Shown: positions 1-5,852 of the stretch, piece by piece | Position numbering within the stretch: position 1 is the first letter of the stretch | How the letters are laid out: each line of letters begins with the position of its first letter | Source of the DNA: a virus | Strand: one strand, 5' to 3' | Virus record (IMG/VR): IMGVR_UViG_3300032291_003871 | Location: 1-21,560 of that record | DNA: 21,560 nucleotides | Position numbers and translations under genes: made by a program | The notes under the pieces: model-generated | Told to the model about the DNA's origin: nothing | Seen by the model: the letters and a program-made list of their open reading frames with translations, nothing else | The model's database searches: none

Positions 1-251
1 TATTCTTAACATTCAAAGAAATCAACCAATTAGAAATTGTAAGACAAAATGGTGTTAGACAAGAATATGTTGACCAAGCTATCTCATTAAATTTATGTTT
101 TGACCCAAATGATACTCCAAAATGGATTAGTCAAGTACATAAAGAGGCTCATAAACTAGGAATTAAAACCTTATACTACTTACGTACTGAATCAGTATTA
201 AGAGGAGATAACTTACAGCGTTTATCAGAGTGTATATCCTGCGAGGGTTAA
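1..251 (+). CDS. nrdA: Ribonucleoside-diphosphate reductase large subunit, C-terminal end (partial)
   Basis: The reading frame is open from base 3 to a TAA at 249-251, giving the last 82 residues of a protein that begins outside the window. The translation carries the C-terminal hallmarks of the class I RNR large subunit: VDQAISLNLCF, then GIKTLYYLRTESV with the paired tyrosines that pass the radical to the active site, and a short tail ECISCEG. The tail has the Cys-x2-Cys pair that in this family is reduced by thioredoxin or glutaredoxin and re-reduces the active-site disulfide. The enzyme makes dNDPs from NDPs. Two thioredoxin genes lie 4-5 kb downstream and could serve as reductants (inference). 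The tail looks complete, so the homing endonuclease that follows has not interrupted this frame. Confidence 0.93.
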   Translation, partial: FLTFKEINQLEIVRQNGVRQEYVDQAISLNLCFDPNDTPKWISQVHKEAHKLGIKTLYYLRTESVLRGDNLQRLSECISCEG

Positions 252-296
252 GCGATCCTATAATTTCTTTTATATATTTATGATAAAATATATAAT

Positions 297-929
297 ATGA
301 AAAGAGGTATTTATAAAATTACAAGTCCTGAAGGTAAAATATACATTGGTTTATCTAAAGATATAGATTTAAGATGGACTCATTATAAAAATAGTTCATC
401 AATGCAAGGAAATTCTTTATTAAAAGAGTCTTTTAAAACATTAGGATATGATAATCATATTTCTGAAATTATTGAATTAGTTAATTATGATAATTCATTA
501 ACTGATAAACAAAATGGTAAAATTTTAAGAGAAAGAGAAAGATATTGGATTAATTTTTATCAAAGTGATATTATAGGTCTTAATCAAAATAGAGGTGGAA
601 GTGGAACAACCAAACACACCCCTGAATCTAAACAAAAAATATCTGAGGCGTTAAAAAACAAACCTAAACCTTTAGATTTTGGGACTAAAAGAAAAAAATG
701 GCAACATACTGATGAGTTTAAAAGTAAAATAAAAGCTGCTCCTAGATGCCCTATATTAATGTTTGATTTAGAAGATAATTTTATTAAAGAATTTCCAACA
801 CAACAATCAGCAGCAGAATATCTTGGTGTTAAGAAAAATGCAATTTGGAATTTTTTAAATAGTCATCCTAATCCTAATGGAAAACCATTAACTCAAGTTA
901 AAGGGCATAAATTTAGATATAAAATATGA
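297..929 (+). CDS. GIY-YIG homing endonuclease with NUMOD3 and NUMOD1 motifs
   Basis: This 210 aa protein opens with a GIY-YIG nuclease domain: GIY at residues 4-6, YIG at 16-18, the conserved Arg near 27, a Glu-rich stretch ending in ERYWI near 79-85 (likely catalytic Glu), and GLNQNRGG at 94-101. A NUMOD3-like DNA-binding motif (TPESKQKISEALKN) lies near 108-121 and a NUMOD1-like helix-turn-helix (sequence AAEYLGVKKNAIWNFL) near 172-187. These are the usual parts of a phage homing endonuclease that cuts a cognate intron-less or insert-less site and spreads by recombination. It stands alone between nrdA and the next small gene, with no intron visible. The coding sequence is richer in A/T than its neighbours, which fits independent arrival. 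The ATG at 297 gives the GIY motif its usual place at the extreme N-terminus. Confidence 0.93.
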   Translation: MKRGIYKITSPEGKIYIGLSKDIDLRWTHYKNSSSMQGNSLLKESFKTLGYDNHISEIIELVNYDNSLTDKQNGKILRERERYWINFYQSDIIGLNQNRGGSGTTKHTPESKQKISEALKNKPKPLDFGTKRKKWQHTDEFKSKIKAAPRCPILMFDLEDNFIKEFPTQQSAAEYLGVKKNAIWNFLNSHPNPNGKPLTQVKGHKFRYKI

Positions 930-957
930 TATGTATAATAAACCATTCTTAATAAAA

Positions 958-1170
958 ATGAAACTATCACAACTAAAACAAATCATCAAAGAAGAGATAA
1001 ACGAACTTGGATTTGACTACCCAGGCAAAGAACAAACCCCTTCAGCATACCAAAACGGTATCATGGATGCTTTAAAAGCTATGCAACAATTAGGAGTTAA
1101 TATTGATGTACAAGCGGTGATGGATATAATTTACCCAGACGATGAAAGTCCGGTAAACGAAGGCAAGTAA
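958..1170 (+). CDS. Small phage protein with basic/amphipathic N-terminal helix
   Basis: I place the start at the ATG at 958 (70 aa) rather than the in-frame ATG at 931. The downstream start gives MKLSQLKQIIKEEINE, an N-terminus I recognise from many small proteins of marine and freshwater phages, while the extra nine residues read like linker left by the adjacent endonuclease. The rest is acidic and helical (AYQNGIMDALKAMQQLGVNIDVQAVMDII). No catalytic motif is visible and the function is unknown. The segment IIKEEINE ends in I-N-E, which matches the (L/I)-x-E cleavage rule of T4-type prohead proteases, so it could be a capsid-targeted internal protein (speculative). A terminator follows at 1198-1217. 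Confidence 0.7.
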   Translation: MKLSQLKQIIKEEINELGFDYPGKEQTPSAYQNGIMDALKAMQQLGVNIDVQAVMDIIYPDDESPVNEGK

Positions 1171-1195
1171 ACACGCCCCCAGATATAAACAAAAG

Positions 1196-1227
1196 TTTGG
1201 CCTTCGGGCCATTTTTTGTTATATTTA
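1196..1227 (+). promoter_or_regulatory. Bacteroidota-type promoter P1 (TTTG / N20 / TATATTTA)
   Basis: TTTG at 1196-1199 is followed by a 20 nt spacer and TATATTTA at 1220-1227, four bases before the ATG at 1232. This fits the -33/-7 promoter of the Bacteroidota primary sigma factor (TTTG and TAnnTTTG). The spacer holds a terminator hairpin. The expected transcription start would fall at or next to the A of the ATG. Confidence 0.65.
1198..1217 (+). terminator. Rho-independent terminator with TTCG tetraloop
   Basis: TGGCC (1198-1202) pairs with GGCCA (1207-1211) around a TTCG loop and is followed by six T residues (1212-1217). It would end transcription through the small gene at 958-1170. Its left arm overlaps the -33 element of the promoter for the next gene. 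Confidence 0.8.
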
Positions 1228-1231
1228 AAAT

Positions 1232-1525
1232 ATGAAAGTAGGAGCACTAGTAGAATGTATCAATGATACATGGAAACAAAAAACAATAGAAACTGTACCT
1301 AACCGTCCTATTAAAGGAAAGTATTATACAATTAGGACAGCTAATCAATATCCTCATGGTATTGGTGTCACTTTAGAAGAAGTAGTCAATGCTAGAACAG
1401 TTCAATACCAAGGTCAATTATTAGAACCTAGTTTTGATGTTGAACGTTTTAGAGAATTAACTGACTTACCTGACATTGAGGAATTATTAGAAGAAGTATT
1501 TGCAGGCGAATTAATGGAAAAATAA
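1232..1525 (+). CDS. Hypothetical protein, 97 aa
   Basis: I do not recognise this protein. It starts MKVGALVECINDTW, and the first 60 residues look beta-rich (VGALVECI, KGKYYTIRTAN, GIGVTLEEVV), resembling a small barrel such as those in phage proteins of SH3-like type, but that is only an impression. The last 30 residues are strongly acidic (FRELTDLPDIEELLEEVF). It is the first gene after the terminator/promoter element at 1196-1227 and its stop codon overlaps the next start by one base (TAATG), so the pair is probably one transcription and translation unit. Confidence 0.75.
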   Translation: MKVGALVECINDTWKQKTIETVPNRPIKGKYYTIRTANQYPHGIGVTLEEVVNARTVQYQGQLLEPSFDVERFRELTDLPDIEELLEEVFAGELMEK

Positions 1526-2046
1526 TGGTTACAGTAGAACAAGTTTTGAAAGAATTTAATCCTATATTTGGGATTGAAGCACCACCTAAACCAGCTAAAC
1601 TAGCTAAGTTTAATGTATTTTATTGGCATAGACGTTACCAAATTCATAAACCATTAGGAGCTAAAGCTCGTATTGACGAGAAAATGAAAAATGGTGACTT
1701 TGAATACTCACCTTATGCCAAGTATATCAATTATGAGTATTGGTGGATGGCAGAAGAAATAGCAGAAATACGTAACAGTGATAAAGGTTTTGAAGTGAAA
1801 CAAGAACATGAACGTAATGCTATCAAAATGTATAATAGACGTATTGAAAATCTAAGAAAAGATTTTGAACGTGATGAAAAAGAACGTATGAGTAGTCTAA
1901 AATACAGTCTAAAACATTGGATTGGTGGTACTACAGAACAAGTACATACATTCATCTATGAACATGCAGAAGGTACTACTGAGGAATTGATTCAACAGTA
2001 TAAAAAATGGTTACAAAATAGACCAGAAAATGATCTTCCTTATTAA
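1525..2046 (+). CDS. Hypothetical protein, 173 aa, charged and helical
   Basis: Unrecognised. The start ATG at 1525 shares its A with the stop codon of the preceding gene. Residues 85-130 are very rich in Lys, Arg and Glu (NRRIENLRKDFERDEKERM) and probably form a long helix or coiled coil. The N-terminal third is aromatic (NVFYWHRRYQIHKP, INYEYWWMAEE). No signal peptide, transmembrane segment or catalytic motif is evident. It lies directly before the DpdA-like gene, separated from it by a promoter at 2056-2087, so a link to DNA modification is possible but rests on position only. Confidence 0.75.
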   Translation: MVTVEQVLKEFNPIFGIEAPPKPAKLAKFNVFYWHRRYQIHKPLGAKARIDEKMKNGDFEYSPYAKYINYEYWWMAEEIAEIRNSDKGFEVKQEHERNAIKMYNRRIENLRKDFERDEKERMSSLKYSLKHWIGGTTEQVHTFIYEHAEGTTEELIQQYKKWLQNRPENDLPY

Positions 2047-2055
2047 AAAAGATAG

Positions 2056-2087
2056 TTTGGCAATAAAAAGAAATATATTTATATTAA
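2056..2087 (+). promoter_or_regulatory. Bacteroidota-type promoter P2 upstream of dpdA-like gene
   Basis: TTTG (2056-2059), a 20 nt spacer and TATATTAA (2080-2087) end 7 nt before the ATG at 2095. A TATTTATA motif (2076-2083) overlaps the -7 region, so both motif classes of this window meet here. The likely transcript would carry the whole deazaguanine cluster. Confidence 0.6.
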
Positions 2088-2094
2088 ATAAGTT

Positions 2095-2901
2095 ATGAAA
2101 ATAAAAGTCTCACATGAAGTACCATTAGCAGTACTAAACATCTCTCAAACATTCAATGATTACGATTATTGTTTGCCTCACTTACTAGATAGTGAGTATG
2201 AATATTTTAAGTATTTTGACCAAGCAAAGAAAGATGGTCGTTACATTATCATGGATAATAGTTTACATGAACTAGGTCATGCTTATGATACTGAACGTCT
2301 ATTACATTGGGTTAATTACTTTGAACCAAATGAATTTATTGTACCTGATGTGTGGCAAGATATGCAAGCATCTATTGACAATGCTGCAGAATGGGCTAAA
2401 ATTAAATTACCTTACTATACTACTAAAGTAGCAGTTGTTCAAGCAACTAATATTGAAGAAGCAGCTGAATGTTATTTAAAATATAAATCATTAGGTTATA
2501 AGAAAATAGCATTTTCATATGGTGCTGGATACTATAAAGATCATTTTAAACATCCACTACCAGCAATTTCAACTGCTATGGGTCGAGTAAATGTTATAGG
2601 TAGGTTGTATGATAGCGAGGTTATTGATGCTAATGATAGAGTTCACTTACTTGGATGTGCTGCTCCTCAAGAGTTTTTATTCCACCAGAATTACCCATTC
2701 ATTGAAAGTATAGATACTTCAAATCCAATTATGGCTGCAATGGAAGATAAAATGTATAAAGAACATGGTTTAGATGAAAAACCAATTACTAAAATTGACC
2801 ATGTTATGAATCGTGCCTCTGAAGATATTAACTGGTACGCTTTGCATTACAATGTAAATAAATTTAGAAAAATTAATTGTTTAGATAAAATTATAAAATA
2901 A
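2095..2901 (+). CDS. dpdA: DpdA-like DNA guanine transglycosylase (TGT superfamily)
   Basis: This 268 aa protein looks like a compact member of the tRNA-guanine transglycosylase superfamily. Three acidic landmarks are visible: D54 in IIMDNSLHELG (position of the TDSGGFQ motif of TGT), D85 in FIVPDVWQD (position of the second base-binding Asp) and D207 in ESIDTSNP (position of the nucleophile). VHLLGCAAPQEF at 183-194 matches the TGT segment preceding the nucleophile. In phages such proteins (DpdA) swap guanine in DNA for a 7-deazaguanine base made by FolE, QueD, QueE and QueC, and all four of those genes follow within 5 kb. The protein is shorter than bacterial TGT (about 375 aa) and I see no C-terminal zinc site, as expected for an enzyme that does not act on tRNA. 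Which DpdA subfamily it belongs to cannot be told by eye. Confidence 0.75.
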   Translation: MKIKVSHEVPLAVLNISQTFNDYDYCLPHLLDSEYEYFKYFDQAKKDGRYIIMDNSLHELGHAYDTERLLHWVNYFEPNEFIVPDVWQDMQASIDNAAEWAKIKLPYYTTKVAVVQATNIEEAAECYLKYKSLGYKKIAFSYGAGYYKDHFKHPLPAISTAMGRVNVIGRLYDSEVIDANDRVHLLGCAAPQEFLFHQNYPFIESIDTSNPIMAAMEDKMYKEHGLDEKPITKIDHVMNRASEDINWYALHYNVNKFRKINCLDKIIK

Positions 2902-2906
2902 AAGTT

Positions 2907-3059
2907 ATGGAAGATGTATGGCATGGGTTAGTAGCCCCTACACAAGGTAATTTGTATGAACAAGAATGGAATGATGCTATTAAAAAGTTAAGAAAAGGTC
3001 GTCTTAGTTTGTCAAACGAGGATACAGATATTATATTACAAATAGCAAATAAATTATGA
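2907..3059 (+). CDS. Small hypothetical protein, 50 aa, between dpdA and queC
   Basis: The ATG at 2907 follows AAAGTT, the start context seen at several other genes here. The frame runs 50 codons to a TGA at 3057-3059 that overlaps the queC start in an ATGA arrangement, typical of translational coupling. The product starts MEDVWHGLVAPTQGNLYEQE and continues with a basic helix and SNEDTDIILQIANKL. I do not recognise it. The tight fit between dpdA (5 nt gap) and queC argues that it is a real gene. Confidence 0.6.
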   Translation: MEDVWHGLVAPTQGNLYEQEWNDAIKKLRKGRLSLSNEDTDIILQIANKL

Positions 3060-3904
3060 AGAAACAAGCAGTATTATCATTAAGTGGAGGAATGGATAGT
3101 TCCACACTATTGCTTCATCTACTCGCTAACGAATATGAAGTGACAGCATTATCATTCGATTATGGTCAAAAACATAATGTAGAATTAGAGCGTGCTAAAG
3201 ATTTAATTAAGTATATTAATGGATATTGTATTATAGATGAAGAGTCTAAAACAATGGAATATCCATATTTTGTAAAACATCAAGTTATTAAATTAGATGG
3301 TTTATCTCAATTATTAAACTCAGCATTAGTAACTGGAGGTGAAGAAGTACCTGAAGGGCATTATGCTGAAGAGAATATGAAAGCAACAGTAGTTCCAAAT
3401 CGTAATAAGATTTTTAGTTCTATTATTCAAGCAGTTGCATTATCAATTACAGAACAAAAAGATACTGAATGTGCTATTGCAATGGGAATACATGCGGGTG
3501 ATCACGCTATTTATCCTGACTGTCGTCAAGAGTTTAGAGATGCTGATTTTGAAGCATTTAAGATGGGTAATTGGGGTGCTGAAAAAGTATACCACTACAC
3601 ACCTTATCTTGATGATGATAAGTTTGGTATTTTAGTAGATGGAGATAGTTGCTGTGAATGTTTAGGTCTTGATTTTAATGAAGTATACAAACGTACAAAC
3701 ACATCATATAAACCAATTTACTACTTTTTTAACTGCTACAGTGATTACAAATCAGCATCATCTGTAGAACGAGTTGAAGCATTTATGAAACTTGGAAAAC
3801 CAGACCCAGTTGAATATGCTGACGAGACAGGTCCAGTAAGTTGGGAAACAGTAGTAGAACATGTAAAAACAATTTTAAATAATCACAATAATGCCAACAT
3901 CTAA
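3056..3904 (+). CDS. queC: QueC-family 7-cyano-7-deazaguanine synthase lacking the zinc-site cysteines
   Basis: 282 aa. The N-terminal PP-loop ATP-binding motif is intact (SLSGGMDSSTLLL, residues 8-20), as are FDYGQKHNVELERAK (34-48), VVPNRNKIF (112-120) and GIHAGDHAIYPDCRQEF (144-160). QueC normally converts 7-carboxy-7-deazaguanine, through an amide, into preQ0 with ATP and ammonia. The C-terminal zinc site of the family is one Cys after T-W-S plus CGxCGxC before VER. Here these read TNTSY and DYKSASSVER, so S217, D230, S233 and S236 stand in place of all four cysteines, while the flanking VERVEAF is kept. Other cysteines nearby (C199, C200, C202, C227) are not in the standard places. Activity and product may therefore differ from ordinary QueC: amide, decarboxylated base or preQ0 are all possible. 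The start overlaps the 50 aa gene. Confidence 0.88.
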   Translation: MKKQAVLSLSGGMDSSTLLLHLLANEYEVTALSFDYGQKHNVELERAKDLIKYINGYCIIDEESKTMEYPYFVKHQVIKLDGLSQLLNSALVTGGEEVPEGHYAEENMKATVVPNRNKIFSSIIQAVALSITEQKDTECAIAMGIHAGDHAIYPDCRQEFRDADFEAFKMGNWGAEKVYHYTPYLDDDKFGILVDGDSCCECLGLDFNEVYKRTNTSYKPIYYFFNCYSDYKSASSVERVEAFMKLGKPDPVEYADETGPVSWETVVEHVKTILNNHNNANI

Positions 3905-4055
3905 AAAACGAGGTGGTGAGAAAGCCCACAACAAGCGTGTTTCAAAACGTAATGAAACAGTAGCTAAAAATAGACTAGCTATGGAAAGACAATTCATGTC
4001 TATGTTAAAAGAACAAATGCAAAAACAAAACCCAGAAACCGAAGACAATGCCTAA
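3891..4055 (+). CDS. Small basic protein, 54 aa, between queC and thioredoxin
   Basis: ATG at 3891 lies inside the last codons of queC and the stop TAA at 4053-4055 lies inside the start of the thioredoxin gene, so the frame exactly bridges two genes. The product begins MPTSKKRGGEKAHNKRVSKR and is very rich in Lys and Arg for its first 30 residues, then becomes a Met/Gln-rich helix (MERQFMSMLKEQMQKQ) with a short acidic tail. It could bind nucleic acid, but no known domain is recognised. Confidence 0.65.
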   Translation: MPTSKKRGGEKAHNKRVSKRNETVAKNRLAMERQFMSMLKEQMQKQNPETEDNA

Positions 4056-4302
4056 AGAATTATTTTATTATACAGCAAATTGGTGTACTCCATGTCAAAC
4101 ATTAGGACCAATTATGGATGAGATCGCAAGACAGATCCCAGTCCGTAAACAAAATGTTGATTACACTGATCCACTTCTTTTAGAATCAGCTAATGTACGA
4201 AATGTACCGACAGTTATTTTAGTAGAAAATGGACAAGAAATTAAACGTTTTACAGGAATAAAATCCAACTCACAAATTATAACTTGGTTAAACGAAGGAT
4301 AA
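4048..4302 (+). CDS. Thioredoxin-like protein, WCTPC active site
   Basis: 84 aa with the thioredoxin active site TANWCTPCQTLGP (Cys13 and Cys16) and the cis-proline loop RNVPTVILVENGQ (Pro54). It is shorter than cellular thioredoxin (about 105 aa), with the first strand trimmed, as is common for phage and glutaredoxin-sized thioredoxins. It is expected to reduce disulfides in the cytoplasm. The best-known phage client is ribonucleotide reductase, whose large-subunit gene ends at the left edge of this window, but the placement between queC and queD leaves other clients open. Confidence 0.9.
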   Translation: MPKELFYYTANWCTPCQTLGPIMDEIARQIPVRKQNVDYTDPLLLESANVRNVPTVILVENGQEIKRFTGIKSNSQIITWLNEG

Positions 4303-4303
4303 T

Positions 4304-4771
4304 ATGAAAACAAAATTCCAATCAACAAAAATATTTGATGGGTTTAGTACTGTATTTCGTCAATGGAGAGCAGATGGAACTCACTGTCAATTTCTACATG
4401 GTTATGGTATTTCATTTAAGATTACATTTGAAGGTGAATTAGATGAAAGAAACTGGGTATGGGACTTTGGTGGTATGAAAAGAGCTAAAGGTACTATTGA
4501 TGGTATGAATCCTAAAGCATGGATGGATTTTATGTTTGACCATACTACAATTATAGCTGAAGATGATAAGTATTTAGAATTATTTAAAGACATGGATGCA
4601 GGTAAACTCATTCAATTAAGAGTAATACCAGCTACAGGAGCAGAACAATTTGCTAAATACATTTATGACAAAGTAAATAAATTTGTACTAGAAGAAACAA
4701 ATAATAGAGTACGTGTTACTCAAGTAGAATTTAAAGAACATAATAAAAACTCAGCTATTTATGGAGAATAA
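4304..4771 (+). CDS. queD: QueD-like 6-carboxytetrahydropterin synthase, diverged metal site
   Basis: 155 aa of the QueD/PTPS family. QueD turns dihydroneopterin triphosphate, the FolE product, into 6-carboxy-5,6,7,8-tetrahydropterin. Conserved parts are the catalytic Cys in HCQFLHGYG (C28, H32), KITFEGELDERNWVWDFGGMKRA (DF motif at 54-55, text split here as read in the family), the FDHTTI pair (D79, H80) and the C-terminal EFKEHNKNSAIYGE with E145. Of the three zinc histidines in E. coli QueD, the first (FxAAH) aligns with F18 in FSTVF and the third (second His of HGH) aligns with Y34. Only H32 remains; H27 or H80 might compensate. I recall similar HGY-type QueD proteins from other phages, so this may be a phage subfamily rather than a dead enzyme. 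Its end overlaps queE by 11 nt. Confidence 0.85.
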   Translation: MKTKFQSTKIFDGFSTVFRQWRADGTHCQFLHGYGISFKITFEGELDERNWVWDFGGMKRAKGTIDGMNPKAWMDFMFDHTTIIAEDDKYLELFKDMDAGKLIQLRVIPATGAEQFAKYIYDKVNKFVLEETNNRVRVTQVEFKEHNKNSAIYGE

Positions 4772-5552
4772 AAAACCAGATAGAATAGAAGACTATAATA
4801 AAAAATTACCAATTGTAGAGCTATATACTGCTGTACAATCAGAAGGTAGTAGAGCTGGAATGCCTACAGTAGTTATTAGAACCACTGGCTGTACTCACAG
4901 ATGTTGGTTTGGAGATGGTGGATGGTGTGATAGTTGGTATACAAGTATACATCCTGAGAAAGGAAAATATACGTTTAATGATATTATAGCTATTTATGAC
5001 AATAACCCATACATTAGAGAAATGATGCTAACAGGTGGTTCACCTACAATGCATCCTGACTTAGTAAACGAATTAACTCATTTAGCAGAAAAACGTGGCC
5101 TATTTATTACAATTGAAACAGAAGGCTCTCATTTCATTGAAACTGACTTCCCTATTGGTCTTATATCTCTTAGTCCTAAGTTTAGTAACAGCGTTCCTAC
5201 AATTGGGACTCTTACTCCGCAAGGTAAAGTTGCGGATCAAAAAATGGTGGACCAACATAACAAGTTTCGTCTTGACAAAGAAACAATAAGAAAGACATTA
5301 GAATACCATCATGATTATCATTTTAAACCTGTTTGTAATCCTATTGAAATGCCTGAAGCATGGACTGAGATTGAAGCATTTAGAGTTGAAATGGACATTC
5401 CAAAACGTAAGACTTGGTTAATGCCCCCTGGTGATACAAGAAATGAATTAATTCGAGTATATCCTATGGTGATGGATTTTTGTAGAGATAATGGTTACAA
5501 CTTTACAGGTAGAGAGCACATTATAGCCTTCGATCAAAGGCGTGAGGTTTGA
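4761..5552 (+). CDS. queE: QueE-like 7-carboxy-7-deazaguanine synthase (radical SAM)
   Basis: 263 aa. The opening IVELYTAVQSEGSRAGMPTVVIRTTGC is typical of QueE, where the EG and the run into the cluster-binding loop are conserved. Cluster cysteines are C44, C48 and C56, spaced CX3CX7C rather than the radical-SAM standard CX3CX2C; the insert is WFGDGGW before CDSWYT. Family features that follow are MMLTGGSPTMHPD (the TGGEP SAM-binding motif) and TIETEG. QueE rearranges 6-carboxytetrahydropterin to 7-carboxy-7-deazaguanine using SAM and Mg2+. Insertions in this loop are known in some QueE types, so activity is plausible. The ATG at 4761 lies within the end of queD, suggesting coupled translation. 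Confidence 0.9.
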   Translation: MENKKPDRIEDYNKKLPIVELYTAVQSEGSRAGMPTVVIRTTGCTHRCWFGDGGWCDSWYTSIHPEKGKYTFNDIIAIYDNNPYIREMMLTGGSPTMHPDLVNELTHLAEKRGLFITIETEGSHFIETDFPIGLISLSPKFSNSVPTIGTLTPQGKVADQKMVDQHNKFRLDKETIRKTLEYHHDYHFKPVCNPIEMPEAWTEIEAFRVEMDIPKRKTWLMPPGDTRNELIRVYPMVMDFCRDNGYNFTGREHIIAFDQRREV

Positions 5553-5576
5553 TTATAACACAAAACGAGAAGTATA

Positions 5577-5852
5577 ATGGATAAAAAATTATTAACCGAA
5601 ACACTTAAGACAAAGAACACTGTTACATTCTTCTACGCTGATTGGTGTGGGGGATGTAAAGTAGCTAATCCTATGGTTCAAGAAATCGCTGAGAAACTTG
5701 GATTTGAAATCATTAGTATTAATGAGAATGAAGATTTAGAAACAGCATTTGATGTAGATTATTATCCGCATGTGATATTATCTAACAAAGGAAAAATTAA
5801 ACATTACCCAGGATTACATTCAATAAAAGAGTTACATGAAAGTATTATTTGA
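5577..5852 (+). CDS. Second thioredoxin-like protein, WCGGC active site
   Basis: 91 aa with FFYADWCGGCKVANPMV (Cys24 and Cys27) and a cis-proline loop DYYPHVILSNKGK (Pro64). The WCGGC pair differs from the WCTPC of the first thioredoxin, so the two probably have different redox potentials and partners. The gene lies between queE and the phosphoribosyltransferase and its 3' end overlaps the next gene by 17 nt. Nothing in the sequence identifies its client; RNR or a cluster enzyme are both reasonable. Confidence 0.88.
   Translation: MDKKLLTETLKTKNTVTFFYADWCGGCKVANPMVQEIAEKLGFEIISINENEDLETAFDVDYYPHVILSNKGKIKHYPGLHSIKELHESII

Noticed and set aside
252-296. Group I intron carrying the homing endonuclease in nrdA
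   Set aside because: The nrdA C-terminus is complete, with its Cys-x2-Cys tail and stop codon, before the endonuclease begins, and no downstream nrdA exon is seen.
931-957. Upstream ATG for the 70 aa gene
   Set aside because: The extra nine residues break the recognisable N-terminal helix and lie at the endonuclease junction.
1731-1955. Minus-strand open frames opposite long genes (also at 4402, 6393, 8252, 13899, 16617 and 19819)
   Set aside because: All lie within well-supported + strand genes, have low-complexity products and lack start signals.
5526-5553. Small inverted repeats (GCCTT/AAGGC and ATCAAA/TTTGAT) at the end of queE, and a nearby TTTG
   Set aside because: Stems are short, there is no T-run, and the only -7-like string overlaps the next start codon, so neither terminator nor promoter is supported.
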